Notes under the pieces: generated by a model
The model's input: only the letters and a program-made list of their open reading frames with translations
Database searches by the model: none
Told to the model about the DNA's origin: nothing
Part shown: positions 27,156 through 35,150 of the stretch, piece after piece
How the letters are laid out: the number at the start of each line of letters is the position of its first letter
How positions within the stretch are numbered: position 1 is the first letter of the stretch
Assembly: GCF_006385255.1 (NCBI RefSeq)
Contig: NZ_VFJE01000053.1
Location: forward strand, 1 to 64,000
DNA length: 64,000 nt
DNA from: Flavobacterium microcysteis
GTDB lineage: Bacteria > Bacteroidota > Bacteroidia > Flavobacteriales > Flavobacteriaceae
Reading direction: 5' to 3'
Position numbers and translations under genes: made by a program

Positions 27156-28853
27156 TTATTGTTGTTGACTTCTAAAAAAATGCGACTCAAAGGTAGCAGA
27201 ATTTCCCATATTATCAGACACAACTATTTTTAAATCATTTCTTCCTTCGTCGGCAATATTGTCTTCGAAATTATAAGAAAGCTTTTTTGTTTTGTAATCA
27301 TATTCTAACAGAATCCATTTTCCGTTCAGATATCCGTTATATTCTGCTATTCCAGACATATTATCCGAAATATAGATTTCCAAAAATTGCTGCTTGCTAA
27401 TCCATTTTCCTTCAACGAAATTAGGATTGCTGATTTTTGGTGCAATTGTGTCCATTGCTAAAACGAATTGACCTAAATCTTTAGTATATGTTGTAAAAAC
27501 ATTTCCTTTTCTGGTCGTTTTATTAAACCCGAGACGCTTTCCTTCCCTTGATGCTATAAACATCTTTGACTTATCGGCTTCAGATGAAACCTTATCTTCA
27601 AACGTGATGGTCATATTGTTGTGCACCGGAACGGTTTCGTTGTGCAGGTAGAGTATCGAATCTTTTACGTCAAAATCAATATAAAAATCTTCATAAAAAG
27701 TACCGGCAGGAATAAAAACGGATACATTATCCTTTGCATAGCTGTTGTCTTTTCTTGCTTTCAGGAAAAATCCGGTGCGTTTTTCTTCTTTAGGCACTTT
27801 TACAGGCAAGGCAGAATATTCGATTGGAATATTAATTACGCTTTTGTTTTTATTAAAATCAGAAACTTCCACCTGATAGTTCTGATACAGGTTTGGAGTT
27901 ACATCAATTATCCCATAAGTATTATTAGCCGTGATAATGCTAAGAAGGTAGGGTTCTATCATAAAAAGCTTCTGTACTCGCTGTCCGGTTCGCTTGTAAC
28001 GCGGATAATCAATCAATGCATTGATATAACGCCCTTCATCAAAACCAAAAGTATCAAACTGGTATCCGAAAAAAGGTTTTCCGTTGCTCAAGCTCTGTAC
28101 TTTAAACACACCGTTCCTATTGTAGCTGTTATCAAAAAGGTCATAGGTGTTGACACCAAATCCTATCTTTCCGTTAGCCATAATTTTTTCAGCTATATAG
28201 CTTCCGTCCTTTTGCTGCGAAAGGTTGAGTTCAATCGGTTTTTGTATCTGGTTTACGCTGGAACTGTCGCCAATAGGATAAACGACAAGACTGTTGATTA
28301 CCGGCGGCTTTGTATCTTTTATCTGAATATCGAACCCGAAAAGCATCGGATTGATTATTTTTTCTGTTTTGGAATCACGAAATTCAAAATGCAGGTGCGG
28401 TCCGCCAGATCCACCAGAATTTCCGGACAAAGCGATAATATCACCCTTTTTAACTACCAATTCATTTTCTGTAGGAAACATTTCAACCTCAAACGATTTC
28501 TGCTCATACTGTTTCTTTTTGATATAGGCTTCAATTGCAGGCGACGCTTTTTGAAGATGCCCGTAAACCGTAGTATAACCGTTAGGATGTGTAATATAAA
28601 TTGCTTTTCCGTAACCCCATGTAGAAATCTTGATGCGTGACACATAACCGTCAGCAGCAGCATATACATTCAATCCTTCTTTTTGCTGTGTCTTAAAATC
28701 GAGTCCAGTATGGAAATGATTTCCTCTCAATTCCCCAAAGGTTCCGGATAAATAAAGCGGGATATCCAAGGGCGAACGGAAATAATCTTTCGGATAGTCA
28801 TTTTGTCCAAAAACCGAAATCGTAAACAGTAAAAATAACAGGCTAAATCGCAT
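27156..28853 (-). CDS. M23 family metallopeptidase (LytM-type), secreted
   Basis: The 565-aa protein has a signal peptide (MRFSLLFLLFTISVFG). The longer frame would add 13 residues ahead of it (from 28892), so the Met directly before the signal peptide is preferred. The LytM/M23 catalytic domain (about 30-190) keeps the zinc motifs: HFHTGLDF (HxxxD) and GPHLHFEF (HxH). The long C-terminal half is beta-rich and unassigned. It probably cleaves peptidoglycan cross-links or acts on a periplasmic substrate. The gene lies 11 bp upstream of the TonB receptor on the same strand. Confidence 0.92.
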   Translation of the reverse strand: MRFSLLFLLFTISVFGQNDYPKDYFRSPLDIPLYLSGTFGELRGNHFHTGLDFKTQQKEGLNVYAAADGYVSRIKISTWGYGKAIYITHPNGYTTVYGHLQKASPAIEAYIKKKQYEQKSFEVEMFPTENELVVKKGDIIALSGNSGGSGGPHLHFEFRDSKTEKIINPMLFGFDIQIKDTKPPVINSLVVYPIGDSSSVNQIQKPIELNLSQQKDGSYIAEKIMANGKIGFGVNTYDLFDNSYNRNGVFKVQSLSNGKPFFGYQFDTFGFDEGRYINALIDYPRYKRTGQRVQKLFMIEPYLLSIITANNTYGIIDVTPNLYQNYQVEVSDFNKNKSVINIPIEYSALPVKVPKEEKRTGFFLKARKDNSYAKDNVSVFIPAGTFYEDFYIDFDVKDSILYLHNETVPVHNNMTITFEDKVSSEADKSKMFIASREGKRLGFNKTTRKGNVFTTYTKDLGQFVLAMDTIAPKISNPNFVEGKWISKQQFLEIYISDNMSGIAEYNGYLNGKWILLEYDYKTKKLSYNFEDNIADEGRNDLKIVVSDNMGNSATFESHFFRSQQQ

Positions 28854-28982
28854 AGTAAAGGTTTTTGCTAATATAAAAAAAAGAGTAAACAAACCGGACA
28901 GAAAAACCGAAAATTATAACTCCTTACTTCACAAATTATTACATGAAAAGCTTCATTAAAAAAGAGAATTTAAGGAAAAATA

Positions 28983-29013
28983 TTGCAATATTTAAATAGG
29001 AATAGTAACTTTG
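28983..29013 (+). promoter_or_regulatory. Promoter of the coiled-coil/zapA unit
   Basis: TTG (28983-28985), 20-nt spacer, TAACTTTG (29006-29013). The start codon of the coiled-coil gene lies 28 bp downstream. Confidence 0.7.
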
Positions 29014-29040
29014 TAAATTATGTAATGAATATTGACCCGG

Positions 29041-29331
29041 ATGAGTGAAATTGCGCAAATCATTGATACTCTTGAAAGCAGGCTTGAAAAACTTATCGCG
29101 AAAATTGAGGGTTTGGAAAAAACATCACGCGAACTGCAGCAGGAATTAGATCGGGCGGCAAACGTGATGCAGAAGCAATCGAAAGAGATTGAAACATTGA
29201 AAGCGCAGCATGACACGCTCAGAATGGCGAATTCATTACTAGGCAGTGAAGAAAATAAAAGAGATACAAAGCTTAAGATAAATTCATTAATCCGTGAAAT
29301 TGATTACTGTATAGCACAGCTTTCTGATTAG
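29041..29331 (+). CDS. Small coiled-coil protein next to zapA
   Basis: A 96-aa protein that is almost entirely coiled coil (IAQIIDTLESRLEKLIAKIEGL, LQQELDRAANVMQKQ, IETLKAQHDTLRMANSLLG). It has no signal peptide. A TTG nine bases upstream gives a longer frame, but the ATG at 29041 is better placed. It ends five bases before zapA. Size, coiled-coil nature and zapA linkage suggest a division-associated factor comparable to ZapB, which in enterobacteria is also a short coiled coil that binds ZapA. That role is inference, since sequence similarity to ZapB cannot be judged by eye. Confidence 0.75.
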   Translation: MSEIAQIIDTLESRLEKLIAKIEGLEKTSRELQQELDRAANVMQKQSKEIETLKAQHDTLRMANSLLGSEENKRDTKLKINSLIREIDYCIAQLSD

Positions 29332-29336
29332 CAATT

Positions 29337-29630
29337 ATGGACGAAAAGCTTAAAATTAAAATATCGATCGCAGACAGAGTCTATCCTTTAACGGTAGATA
29401 TGTCACAGGAAGAGGGGCTACGAAGCGCTTCTAAGAAGATTGACTTGATGATTAAGCAATTCGAAGAAAATTATGCTGTTCGTGACAAACAGGATGTTTT
29501 GGCAATGTGCGCCCTGCAATTTGCATCGCAATTAGAGCAAAAACAGATTGATTCTTCAGCAGAAAATGTTGAAGCTAATGAAAGACTGAAAAAGATTAAT
29601 GATTTATTAGCAAGCTATCTTGACAGATAA
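29337..29630 (+). CDS. zapA: Cell division protein ZapA
   Basis: The 97-aa product matches ZapA: an N-terminal IKISIADRVYPLTVDMSQEEGLRSASKKID core and a C-terminal coiled coil (QLEQKQIDSSAENVEANERLKKINDLL). ZapA binds FtsZ and bundles protofilaments at the Z ring. It is preceded at five bases by the coiled-coil gene and followed by a 6S-type RNA. This zapA-6S order is also well known in gammaproteobacteria (ygfE-ssrS). Confidence 0.93.
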   Translation: MDEKLKIKISIADRVYPLTVDMSQEEGLRSASKKIDLMIKQFEENYAVRDKQDVLAMCALQFASQLEQKQIDSSAENVEANERLKKINDLLASYLDR

Positions 29631-29663
29631 AAAAAGACGTTCTTTAACATAGACTAAAATACT

Positions 29664-29823
29664 GCCTACATTAGTTCATATTTGATAAACTCAACACTAA
29701 CAAATTAGAATGAGCAAATCGTCGCTACTAAAGCAAGCTGCCTTGAGCAGATCCTTGAACAGCGAGTTAGCTCAAAACTTGTCTTAACGAGTTTATACAA
29801 GCAACCTAATGTAGGCTTTTTTT
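29664..29823 (+). ncRNA. ssrS: 6S RNA (6S-Flavo type)
   Basis: A non-coding stretch of about 160 nt folds into a long rod. The closing stem GCCTACATTAG (29664-29674) pairs perfectly with CTAATGTAGGC (29806-29816). The next stem is ATAAACTC (29685-29692) with GAGTTTAT (29789-29796). An inner hairpin TTGAGC/GCTCAA (29743-29748 with 29770-29775) sits near the centre, leaving a large bubble between. A run of T follows the last arm, giving a built-in terminator. Size, rod-with-bubble shape and the position after zapA fit 6S RNA, which binds RNA polymerase as a promoter mimic. A flavobacterial form (6S-Flavo) is described. No consensus promoter was seen directly upstream, so it may be processed from the zapA transcript. 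Confidence 0.85.
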
Positions 29824-29844
29824 ATATATAAACATTCAACAAAC

Positions 29845-31410
29845 ATGGACAGTACATTAGTTATAATTATTTCAGGAATCGTAGGCATCGCGGTAGGTTT
29901 TGCAGTTGCAAAAATCATGGAAAGAAGCAACGTTTCCAACTTAATAAAAAACGCTAAGAAAGAAGCCGCATCTATTTTAAAGGATGCTAAGGCAGAAGCG
30001 GAGACCAATAAGCAGCATAAAATCCTGCAAGCAAAAGAAAAATTTATTGAACTTAAAGCCGAGCACGAACAAGTAATCTTGGCAAGAGATAAAAAGATAG
30101 CAGAAGCCGAAAAAAGAACTAGAGACAAAGAATCTCAGGTTTCTAACGAATTGGCAAAGACCAAAAAAGCTACAGACGACCTCGAGTCTAAAATCAGCGA
30201 TTACTCTAACAAAATCGAAACTCTTGAAAAAAGACAAGCTGAAGTAGACAGACTACACAAAAGCCAGGTGGAACAATTGGAAGTTATTTCCGGTTTATCT
30301 GCTGAAGAAGCGAAAAACCAATTGGTTGAAAGCCTTAGAGCTGAAGCGAAAAGTGGTGCTATGTCTTATATTCAGGAAACTCTTGAAGAAGCTAAGCTTA
30401 CAGCACAGCAAGAAGCTAAAAAAATCATCATCAATACTATTCAAAGAGTTGGTACGGAAGAAGCGGTTGAAAACTGCGTATCTGTTTTCAACATTGAATC
30501 TGACGATGTAAAAGGTAGAATTATTGGCCGTGAAGGTAGAAACATCCGAGCTTTAGAAGCAGCTACAGGAGTTGAAATTATTGTTGACGATACTCCAGAA
30601 GCAATTATCCTTTCTTGTTTTGACCCAGTTCGTAGAGAGATTGCCCGTTTAGCATTACATAAATTAGTAACTGACGGTCGTATTCACCCGGCAAGAATCG
30701 AAGAAGTTGTTGCTAAAACAGCCAAACAGATTGACGATGAGATTATTGAAGTTGGTAAACGTACCGTAATTGATTTGGGAATCCACGGATTACACCCTGA
30801 ATTGATTAAAGTTGTAGGTAGAATGAAATACCGTTCTTCTTATGGACAAAACCTGCTACAACACTCCCGTGAGGTTTCTAAACTTTGTGGTATCATGGCA
30901 GCAGAATTGGGCTTGAACGTAAAACTGGCAAAAAGAGCCGGATTACTACACGATATAGGAAAAGTGCCTGATACAGAAAGTGATCTTCCACACGCATTAT
31001 TAGGTATGCAGTGGGCTGAGAAATATGGTGAAAAAGAAGAAGTATGCAATGCAATTGGAGCTCACCACGATGAGATTGAAATGAAATCACTTCTTTCTCC
31101 TATTGTTCAGGTTTGTGATGCCATTTCAGGAGCAAGACCAGGAGCGAGAAGACAAGTACTTGATTCGTATATCCAGAGATTGAAAGACCTTGAAGATATT
31201 GCTTACGGTTTCCAGGGAGTGAAAAGCGCTTACGCTATCCAGGCAGGTAGAGAATTGCGTGTTATTGTAGAAAGCGAAAAAGTTTCTGACGATAATGCTG
31301 CCAACCTTTCTTTCGACATCTCTCAAAAGATACAGACAGAAATGACCTATCCAGGTCAGGTAAAAATTACGGTTATCAGAGAAACCAGAGCCGTAAATAT
31401 TGCGAAATAA
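29845..31410 (+). CDS. rny: Ribonuclease Y
   Basis: The 521-aa protein has an N-terminal membrane helix ([21 protein letters not shown]), a long charged coiled coil to about residue 200, a KH domain ([22 protein letters not shown] at about 228-250) and an HD domain ([27 protein letters not shown]). These are the canonical RNase Y parts, a membrane-anchored endoribonuclease that starts mRNA decay. The length equals the family norm. It begins 22 bp after the 6S RNA T-run and ends at a strong terminator. Confidence 0.97.
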   Translation: MDSTLVIIISGIVGIAVGFAVAKIMERSNVSNLIKNAKKEAASILKDAKAEAETNKQHKILQAKEKFIELKAEHEQVILARDKKIAEAEKRTRDKESQVSNELAKTKKATDDLESKISDYSNKIETLEKRQAEVDRLHKSQVEQLEVISGLSAEEAKNQLVESLRAEAKSGAMSYIQETLEEAKLTAQQEAKKIIINTIQRVGTEEAVENCVSVFNIESDDVKGRIIGREGRNIRALEAATGVEIIVDDTPEAIILSCFDPVRREIARLALHKLVTDGRIHPARIEEVVAKTAKQIDDEIIEVGKRTVIDLGIHGLHPELIKVVGRMKYRSSYGQNLLQHSREVSKLCGIMAAELGLNVKLAKRAGLLHDIGKVPDTESDLPHALLGMQWAEKYGEKEEVCNAIGAHHDEIEMKSLLSPIVQVCDAISGARPGARRQVLDSYIQRLKDLEDIAYGFQGVKSAYAIQAGRELRVIVESEKVSDDNAANLSFDISQKIQTEMTYPGQVKITVIRETRAVNIAK

Positions 31411-31434
31411 GAATATACCAAATAAGCACAAAAA

Positions 31435-31457
31435 AAGCTCCTCAGATTGAGGAGCTT
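31435..31457. terminator. Bidirectional terminator between rny and the response-regulator gene
   Basis: Perfect 10-bp stem AAGCTCCTCA/TGAGGAGCTT with a GAT loop, flanked by A- and T-runs. Confidence 0.9.
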
Positions 31458-31469
31458 TTTTTTATGGTA

Positions 31470-31868
31470 TTAGTTTAAGAATATTCTGCAGATGTCTTCC
31501 AAGCAGACCGGTTTCAGGAAATAGTCTTGTATTTCATTTGGGAAATCTTTTGCCTTATTCAGGTCAAAAGGACTGTTTGAAGAGCTTACCATATAGATAA
31601 CGGTTTCTTTATTCAGCGTTCCCTTTATTTTGCGGAACTCTTCCAGAAACTGCCATCCGTCCATAACGGGCATATTGATATCCAAAAGAATCAAATCCGG
31701 AAGCGTTGTGCCATTTTTAGAATTCTCTTTCAAGCCTTCTATGGCATCATGCCCGTTTTCGAAAAATCTTGAATTGACTTCAATATTATTCTTCTTCAAT
31801 AAATTTTTTAATATAAAATGATAAACTTTATCATCATCAACTACAAAAACATCATTAAACTTTTTCAT
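31470..31868 (-). CDS. Single-domain response regulator
   Basis: A 132-aa receiver domain with no output domain. It has the acidic cluster VVDDDK (11-13), phosphoacceptor D63 in LILLDINMPVMDGW, the switch serine region YMVSSSNSP and the conserved lysine in YFLKPVC. It probably passes phosphate in a relay or acts by protein binding. Its start overlaps the end of the histidine-kinase gene by 14 bp, so the two are translationally coupled and most likely a cognate pair. Confidence 0.94.
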   Translation of the reverse strand: MKKFNDVFVVDDDKVYHFILKNLLKKNNIEVNSRFFENGHDAIEGLKENSKNGTTLPDLILLDINMPVMDGWQFLEEFRKIKGTLNKETVIYMVSSSNSPFDLNKAKDFPNEIQDYFLKPVCLEDICRIFLN

Positions 31869-33378
31869 TAAAATATATTTTAAATGCAGTACCCTCTCCT
31901 ACTTTACTCTTAACTTCTATTTTTCCTCCCATAGCTTCGACCTGATTTTTTGTAATGAAAAGGCCAATTCCTCTGGAATCCGGATGCTGATGAAATGTCT
32001 TGTACATTCCAAATAGCGAATCCTTATATTTCTCCAAATCAATCCCAAGGCCATTATCTGAAATTGTCAATACCTTTTTACCTTTTTCATAAGTAAGCTG
32101 GTACGTAATTTCTAACCTTCTTTCCGGATTGGAGTATTTTATTGCATTGGTTGTAAAATTCAAAAGTATGCTTTCCAGATAAGCAGGGTTATAATTAATA
32201 TGGATGTCATCTGGAATCAAACTGATAATTTTTACATCATGTTTGTTTATCTTCTCGCTCAATACGTTTAATGTCCGTTGAAAAAACTCATAAAGATTTA
32301 AGTTTTCCCTGGCAATTTTTATTTCGGTGTGTATACTGACTAATTCATTCAGGTGTTCGATGGTCTGTGTCAGGTCATTTGAAATAGTCCTCAAATGCTG
32401 TAATGTCTCTTCTCTCTCGCTTGAATCCTGAATATCATCAACCAAATCCAAAAGCATCGTAAAATTCCCTGCATGCGAACGCAAGTTATGAGAAACGATG
32501 TGGGCAAAATTCAAAAGCCTGCTGTTTTGTTCACTTACAATATCCAGCGTCTTTTTTAATTCATCTTCTCTTTCCTTTTGGGACGAAATATCTGTATGCG
32601 TTCCAATAATTCGTAACGGTTTCCCTGATTTGTCGCGCTCAATTACTTTTCCGCGGTCAAGAATCCATTTATAGGTTCCTTTTCTGCCTTTTACTCTGTG
32701 TAGGTTTTCATACACATCCGTTATTCCTTTCAAATGCAGGTCGATATCAGAAAGATATTCCTTCTGGTCGTCTGGATGCACTTTAGAAATACAATTTTCA
32801 AAAGAATTGATTCCTTCAGTTTCATCCAAATCCAAAATCTTCATGGATTGTTCTGAATAGAAAACTGTATTGTCTACAAGATTCCAATCCCAGACACCTC
32901 CCATAGAAGCTTCCAGTGCAAATTCAAAGCGTTTTTCTGATAAAACTAACCTCAACTCTTGTTCCTTATTTGCCGTTATATCGGTAATTCGGCCATAAAA
33001 CACAACGCTTCCATCTTTCATGGCTTCCGGTTTGGCTGAACCTTTCAGCCAACGGACACCTTTTTTAGGAAGCAGAACCCTGTATTCATGGTTCCATCTT
33101 GTTAATGTATCCCTTGATTTTAAGACTGATTTTAAAAATGCTTTCACGTCTTCTTTAAGAATACGATCCGTAATTACCGGACCGGCATCATGTTCCAGAA
33201 AGTCTTTTTCAAAACCATAGATTTCCATGGCAGAATTACTTACAAACGGCATGCTGTAAGTGTTATCTTTCTCAATTTTAAACTGAAAAATCAGATCTGG
33301 GATTTCTCTCAGAAGTTTTTCATAAAATTGATTCGATGTGTACGATTCATTTGAATTAACGTAATTCTCGAATGCCAT
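31855..33378 (-). CDS. PAS-domain sensor histidine kinase
   Basis: A 507-aa cytoplasmic kinase with no membrane helix or signal peptide. Two or more PAS/PAC domains cover about 15-280 (DLIFQFKIEKDN, YRVLLPKKGVRWLKGSAKP, VKGRKGTYKWILDRGKVIERD). The H-box is HIVSHNLRSHAGN (phospho-His about 296). The ATPase domain carries N-box NFTTNAIKYS and G boxes TISDNGLGID and GIGLFITKNQVEAMGGKIEV. The HNLRS box type is frequent in Bacteroidota. It ends 14 bp inside the receiver gene. Another kinase with the same H-box style is at 47137-48486. Confidence 0.94.
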   Translation of the reverse strand: MAFENYVNSNESYTSNQFYEKLLREIPDLIFQFKIEKDNTYSMPFVSNSAMEIYGFEKDFLEHDAGPVITDRILKEDVKAFLKSVLKSRDTLTRWNHEYRVLLPKKGVRWLKGSAKPEAMKDGSVVFYGRITDITANKEQELRLVLSEKRFEFALEASMGGVWDWNLVDNTVFYSEQSMKILDLDETEGINSFENCISKVHPDDQKEYLSDIDLHLKGITDVYENLHRVKGRKGTYKWILDRGKVIERDKSGKPLRIIGTHTDISSQKEREDELKKTLDIVSEQNSRLLNFAHIVSHNLRSHAGNFTMLLDLVDDIQDSSEREETLQHLRTISNDLTQTIEHLNELVSIHTEIKIARENLNLYEFFQRTLNVLSEKINKHDVKIISLIPDDIHINYNPAYLESILLNFTTNAIKYSNPERRLEITYQLTYEKGKKVLTISDNGLGIDLEKYKDSLFGMYKTFHQHPDSRGIGLFITKNQVEAMGGKIEVKSKVGEGTAFKIYFNEKV

Positions 33379-33406
33379 TAAGGGTTAACATATTGGTTAG
33401 GTGCAA

Positions 33407-33414
33407 CAAAAGTA
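33407..33414 (-). promoter_or_regulatory. Candidate -7 element for the kinase/receiver pair
   Basis: Minus-strand TACTTTTG matches TAnnTTTG, 29 bp upstream of the kinase start. A TTG lies only 13 nt further out, shorter than usual. Confidence 0.4.
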
Positions 33415-33464
33415 TATACCAAAACGTCAACTCTTCGTTAGAAAAACACAAAATCGTTTAACGG

Positions 33465-34364
33465 TTATTTTCTTGGATGAAATGCATTCATAACCTCTGT
33501 AAGGTGCCTCCTGTCAAGATGTACATAGATTTCTGTAGTGGTAATTGATTCATGTCCGAGCATGAGTTGGATGGAACGCAGGTCGGCTCCATTTTCAAGA
33601 AGATGTGTAGCAAAAGAATGCCTGAAGGTGTGTGGGCTGATAGTTTTTTTAAGATTTATTTTTACAGCCAGATCTTTGATAATGGTAAAAACCATCGCTC
33701 GGGTCAGCTGTTTTCCTCTTCTATTCAAGAACAAAGTATCTTCATGCCCTTTTTGAATATCGAGATGCGAACGTACTGATGTTTTATAAATATCGATATA
33801 CTTTTGCGTAAGATTTCCAATTGGCACAAAACGCTGTTTATCGCCTTTTCCTTTTACTTTTATGAATCCTTCTTCAAAAAACAAATCGGAAATCCGAAGT
33901 GATATCAGTTCTGAAACCCTAAGTCCACAGCCGTATAAGGTTTCCAACATAGCACGGTTTCTTTCGCCTTGATCTGTGTTAAGTTCAATGGCGCCAATAA
34001 TTTTATCTATTTCATCTGTAGACAAAGTATCGGGGAGTTTTCGTCCTATTTTGGGGATTTCCACAAGTTCCATAGGATTATCATTCCGATAATCCTCAAA
34101 AATCATATAGTTGAAAAAACTTCGTAATCCAGAAATTATTCGTGCCTGGGAACGGGGATTTATAGTCTTCGAAATCTCATAGATAAATTGCTGAATGGTT
34201 TCTTCAGAAATCGAAATAGGATTTTCATTTATTTGATTATCAGATAAATACAAAACTATTTTTTCAATATCAAAAGTATAATTGTCAATTGTATTTTGTG
34301 ACAATCCTCTTTCAATCTTCAAAAAAGATTGGAAATTTTTAATATAAGTCGCCCAGTTTGCCAT
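33465..34364 (-). CDS. xerD: Tyrosine recombinase XerD
   Basis: The 299-aa protein has the SAM-like N-terminal domain (FLKIERGLSQNTIDNYTFDI) and the tyrosine-recombinase catalytic set: R in YGCGLRVSEL, K in KVKGKGDKQRFVP, HxxR in HTFRHSFATHLL, H in LMLGHES and Y in TTEIYVH. Length and motifs match chromosome-dimer resolution XerD rather than a mobile-element integrase. No tRNA, att repeat or phage gene lies near it. A TAACTTTG box (minus strand) sits only five bases from the start codon, implying a nearly leaderless transcript. Confidence 0.95.
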   Translation of the reverse strand: MANWATYIKNFQSFLKIERGLSQNTIDNYTFDIEKIVLYLSDNQINENPISISEETIQQFIYEISKTINPRSQARIISGLRSFFNYMIFEDYRNDNPMELVEIPKIGRKLPDTLSTDEIDKIIGAIELNTDQGERNRAMLETLYGCGLRVSELISLRISDLFFEEGFIKVKGKGDKQRFVPIGNLTQKYIDIYKTSVRSHLDIQKGHEDTLFLNRRGKQLTRAMVFTIIKDLAVKINLKKTISPHTFRHSFATHLLENGADLRSIQLMLGHESITTTEIYVHLDRRHLTEVMNAFHPRK

Positions 34365-34368
34365 GTGT

Positions 34369-34376
34369 CAAAGTTA
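34369..34376 (-). promoter_or_regulatory. Candidate -7 element directly at the xerD start
   Basis: CAAAGTTA on the plus strand reads TAACTTTG on the minus strand. It ends five bases before the ATG, so the transcript would begin at or next to the start codon. The -33 region is poor. Confidence 0.4.
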
Positions 34377-34446
34377 TGTTAATAATACTATGCTGGCATA
34401 ATACGTGTTCTTAATTGTCTTAACAACTAACAAAAATAATTTAATT

Positions 34447-35067
34447 ATGAAGCTATTAAAAATTATTTCGACAAATGTGTTGTTGCTTGCCGGGATGGCG
34501 ACTTATGCACAATCTACACAATCTTCAGGCTCATTTAATGAGGCAGGATTTGGAGTAAAAGCAGGTTTAAATTATTCTACAGTTACAAAAGGGGATTTTG
34601 ACGAAGGCCCAGATGCCAGAACAAGTTTTTATGTGGGTGCTATAGCGGAAATTCCACTTATTGACAATTCCTTCTCCATACAGCCGGAGGTTATTTATTC
34701 GCGACAAGGTTTTGAAAGGAATTATTCGTTTCTAGGAAGCGACTATACTGCAGAGTACCAATTGGACTATATTAATGTTCCGATATTGGCAAAGCTTTAC
34801 ATCGTAAAAGGATTTAGCATAGAAGCCGGTCCGCAGTTCGGATTTAAAATCAGTGAAAAAGTCGATTTAGACAATAATGACGGTAATACCGGAGAAGATC
34901 TTGATGAAGTCAACGATTTTAATATGAGCTTAGCTGCCGGTCTTACATTTCAATTTGATGGCGGTTTATTTATCAACGGGAGATACAACCATAGTTTTAA
35001 TGAGGTTGTTAAAGATACTGATGCTAAAAACTCCGTTTTCCAAGTTGGTTTAGGATTTAAATTCTAA
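34447..35067 (+). CDS. Outer-membrane beta-barrel protein (porin family)
   Basis: A 206-aa protein with a signal peptide (MKLLKIISTNVLLLAGMATYAQ), chosen over a frame that starts 14 codons earlier without one. The remainder shows the PorT-like/OMP_b-brl pattern of amphipathic strands: FGVKAGLNYSTVTKGDF, FYVGAIAEIPLIDNSFSIQPEVIYSRQG, YINVPILAKLYIVKGFSIEAGPQFGFKISEK and a terminal FQVGLGFKF strand ending in Phe. Family proteins are small eight-stranded outer-membrane barrels of mostly unknown job. The gene stands alone and ends in a terminator. Confidence 0.88.
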   Translation: MKLLKIISTNVLLLAGMATYAQSTQSSGSFNEAGFGVKAGLNYSTVTKGDFDEGPDARTSFYVGAIAEIPLIDNSFSIQPEVIYSRQGFERNYSFLGSDYTAEYQLDYINVPILAKLYIVKGFSIEAGPQFGFKISEKVDLDNNDGNTGEDLDEVNDFNMSLAAGLTFQFDGGLFINGRYNHSFNEVVKDTDAKNSVFQVGLGFKF

Positions 35068-35090
35068 TCTAATTCAAATTACAAATAAAA

Positions 35091-35125
35091 AAACAGCCTT
35101 TGGGAATGACTCTCAAAGGCTGTTT
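35091..35125. terminator. Bidirectional terminator between convergent genes
   Basis: Perfect 12-bp stem AAACAGCCTTTG/CAAAGGCTGTTT with an 11-base loop, preceded by an A-run. Confidence 0.85.
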
Positions 35126-35150
35126 CTATTAAATGCGGGTACAGTTCTAA

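Noticed and set aside
27621..28640. A 339-aa plus-strand open frame
   Set aside because: It is antisense to the M23 peptidase, has low-complexity Phe/Ile/Tyr content and no start context or family motif.
33465..34364. Tyrosine recombinase as an integrase of a mobile element
   Set aside because: Length and motifs fit XerD. Neighbours are chromosomal, and no att duplication, tRNA junction or phage gene is near.
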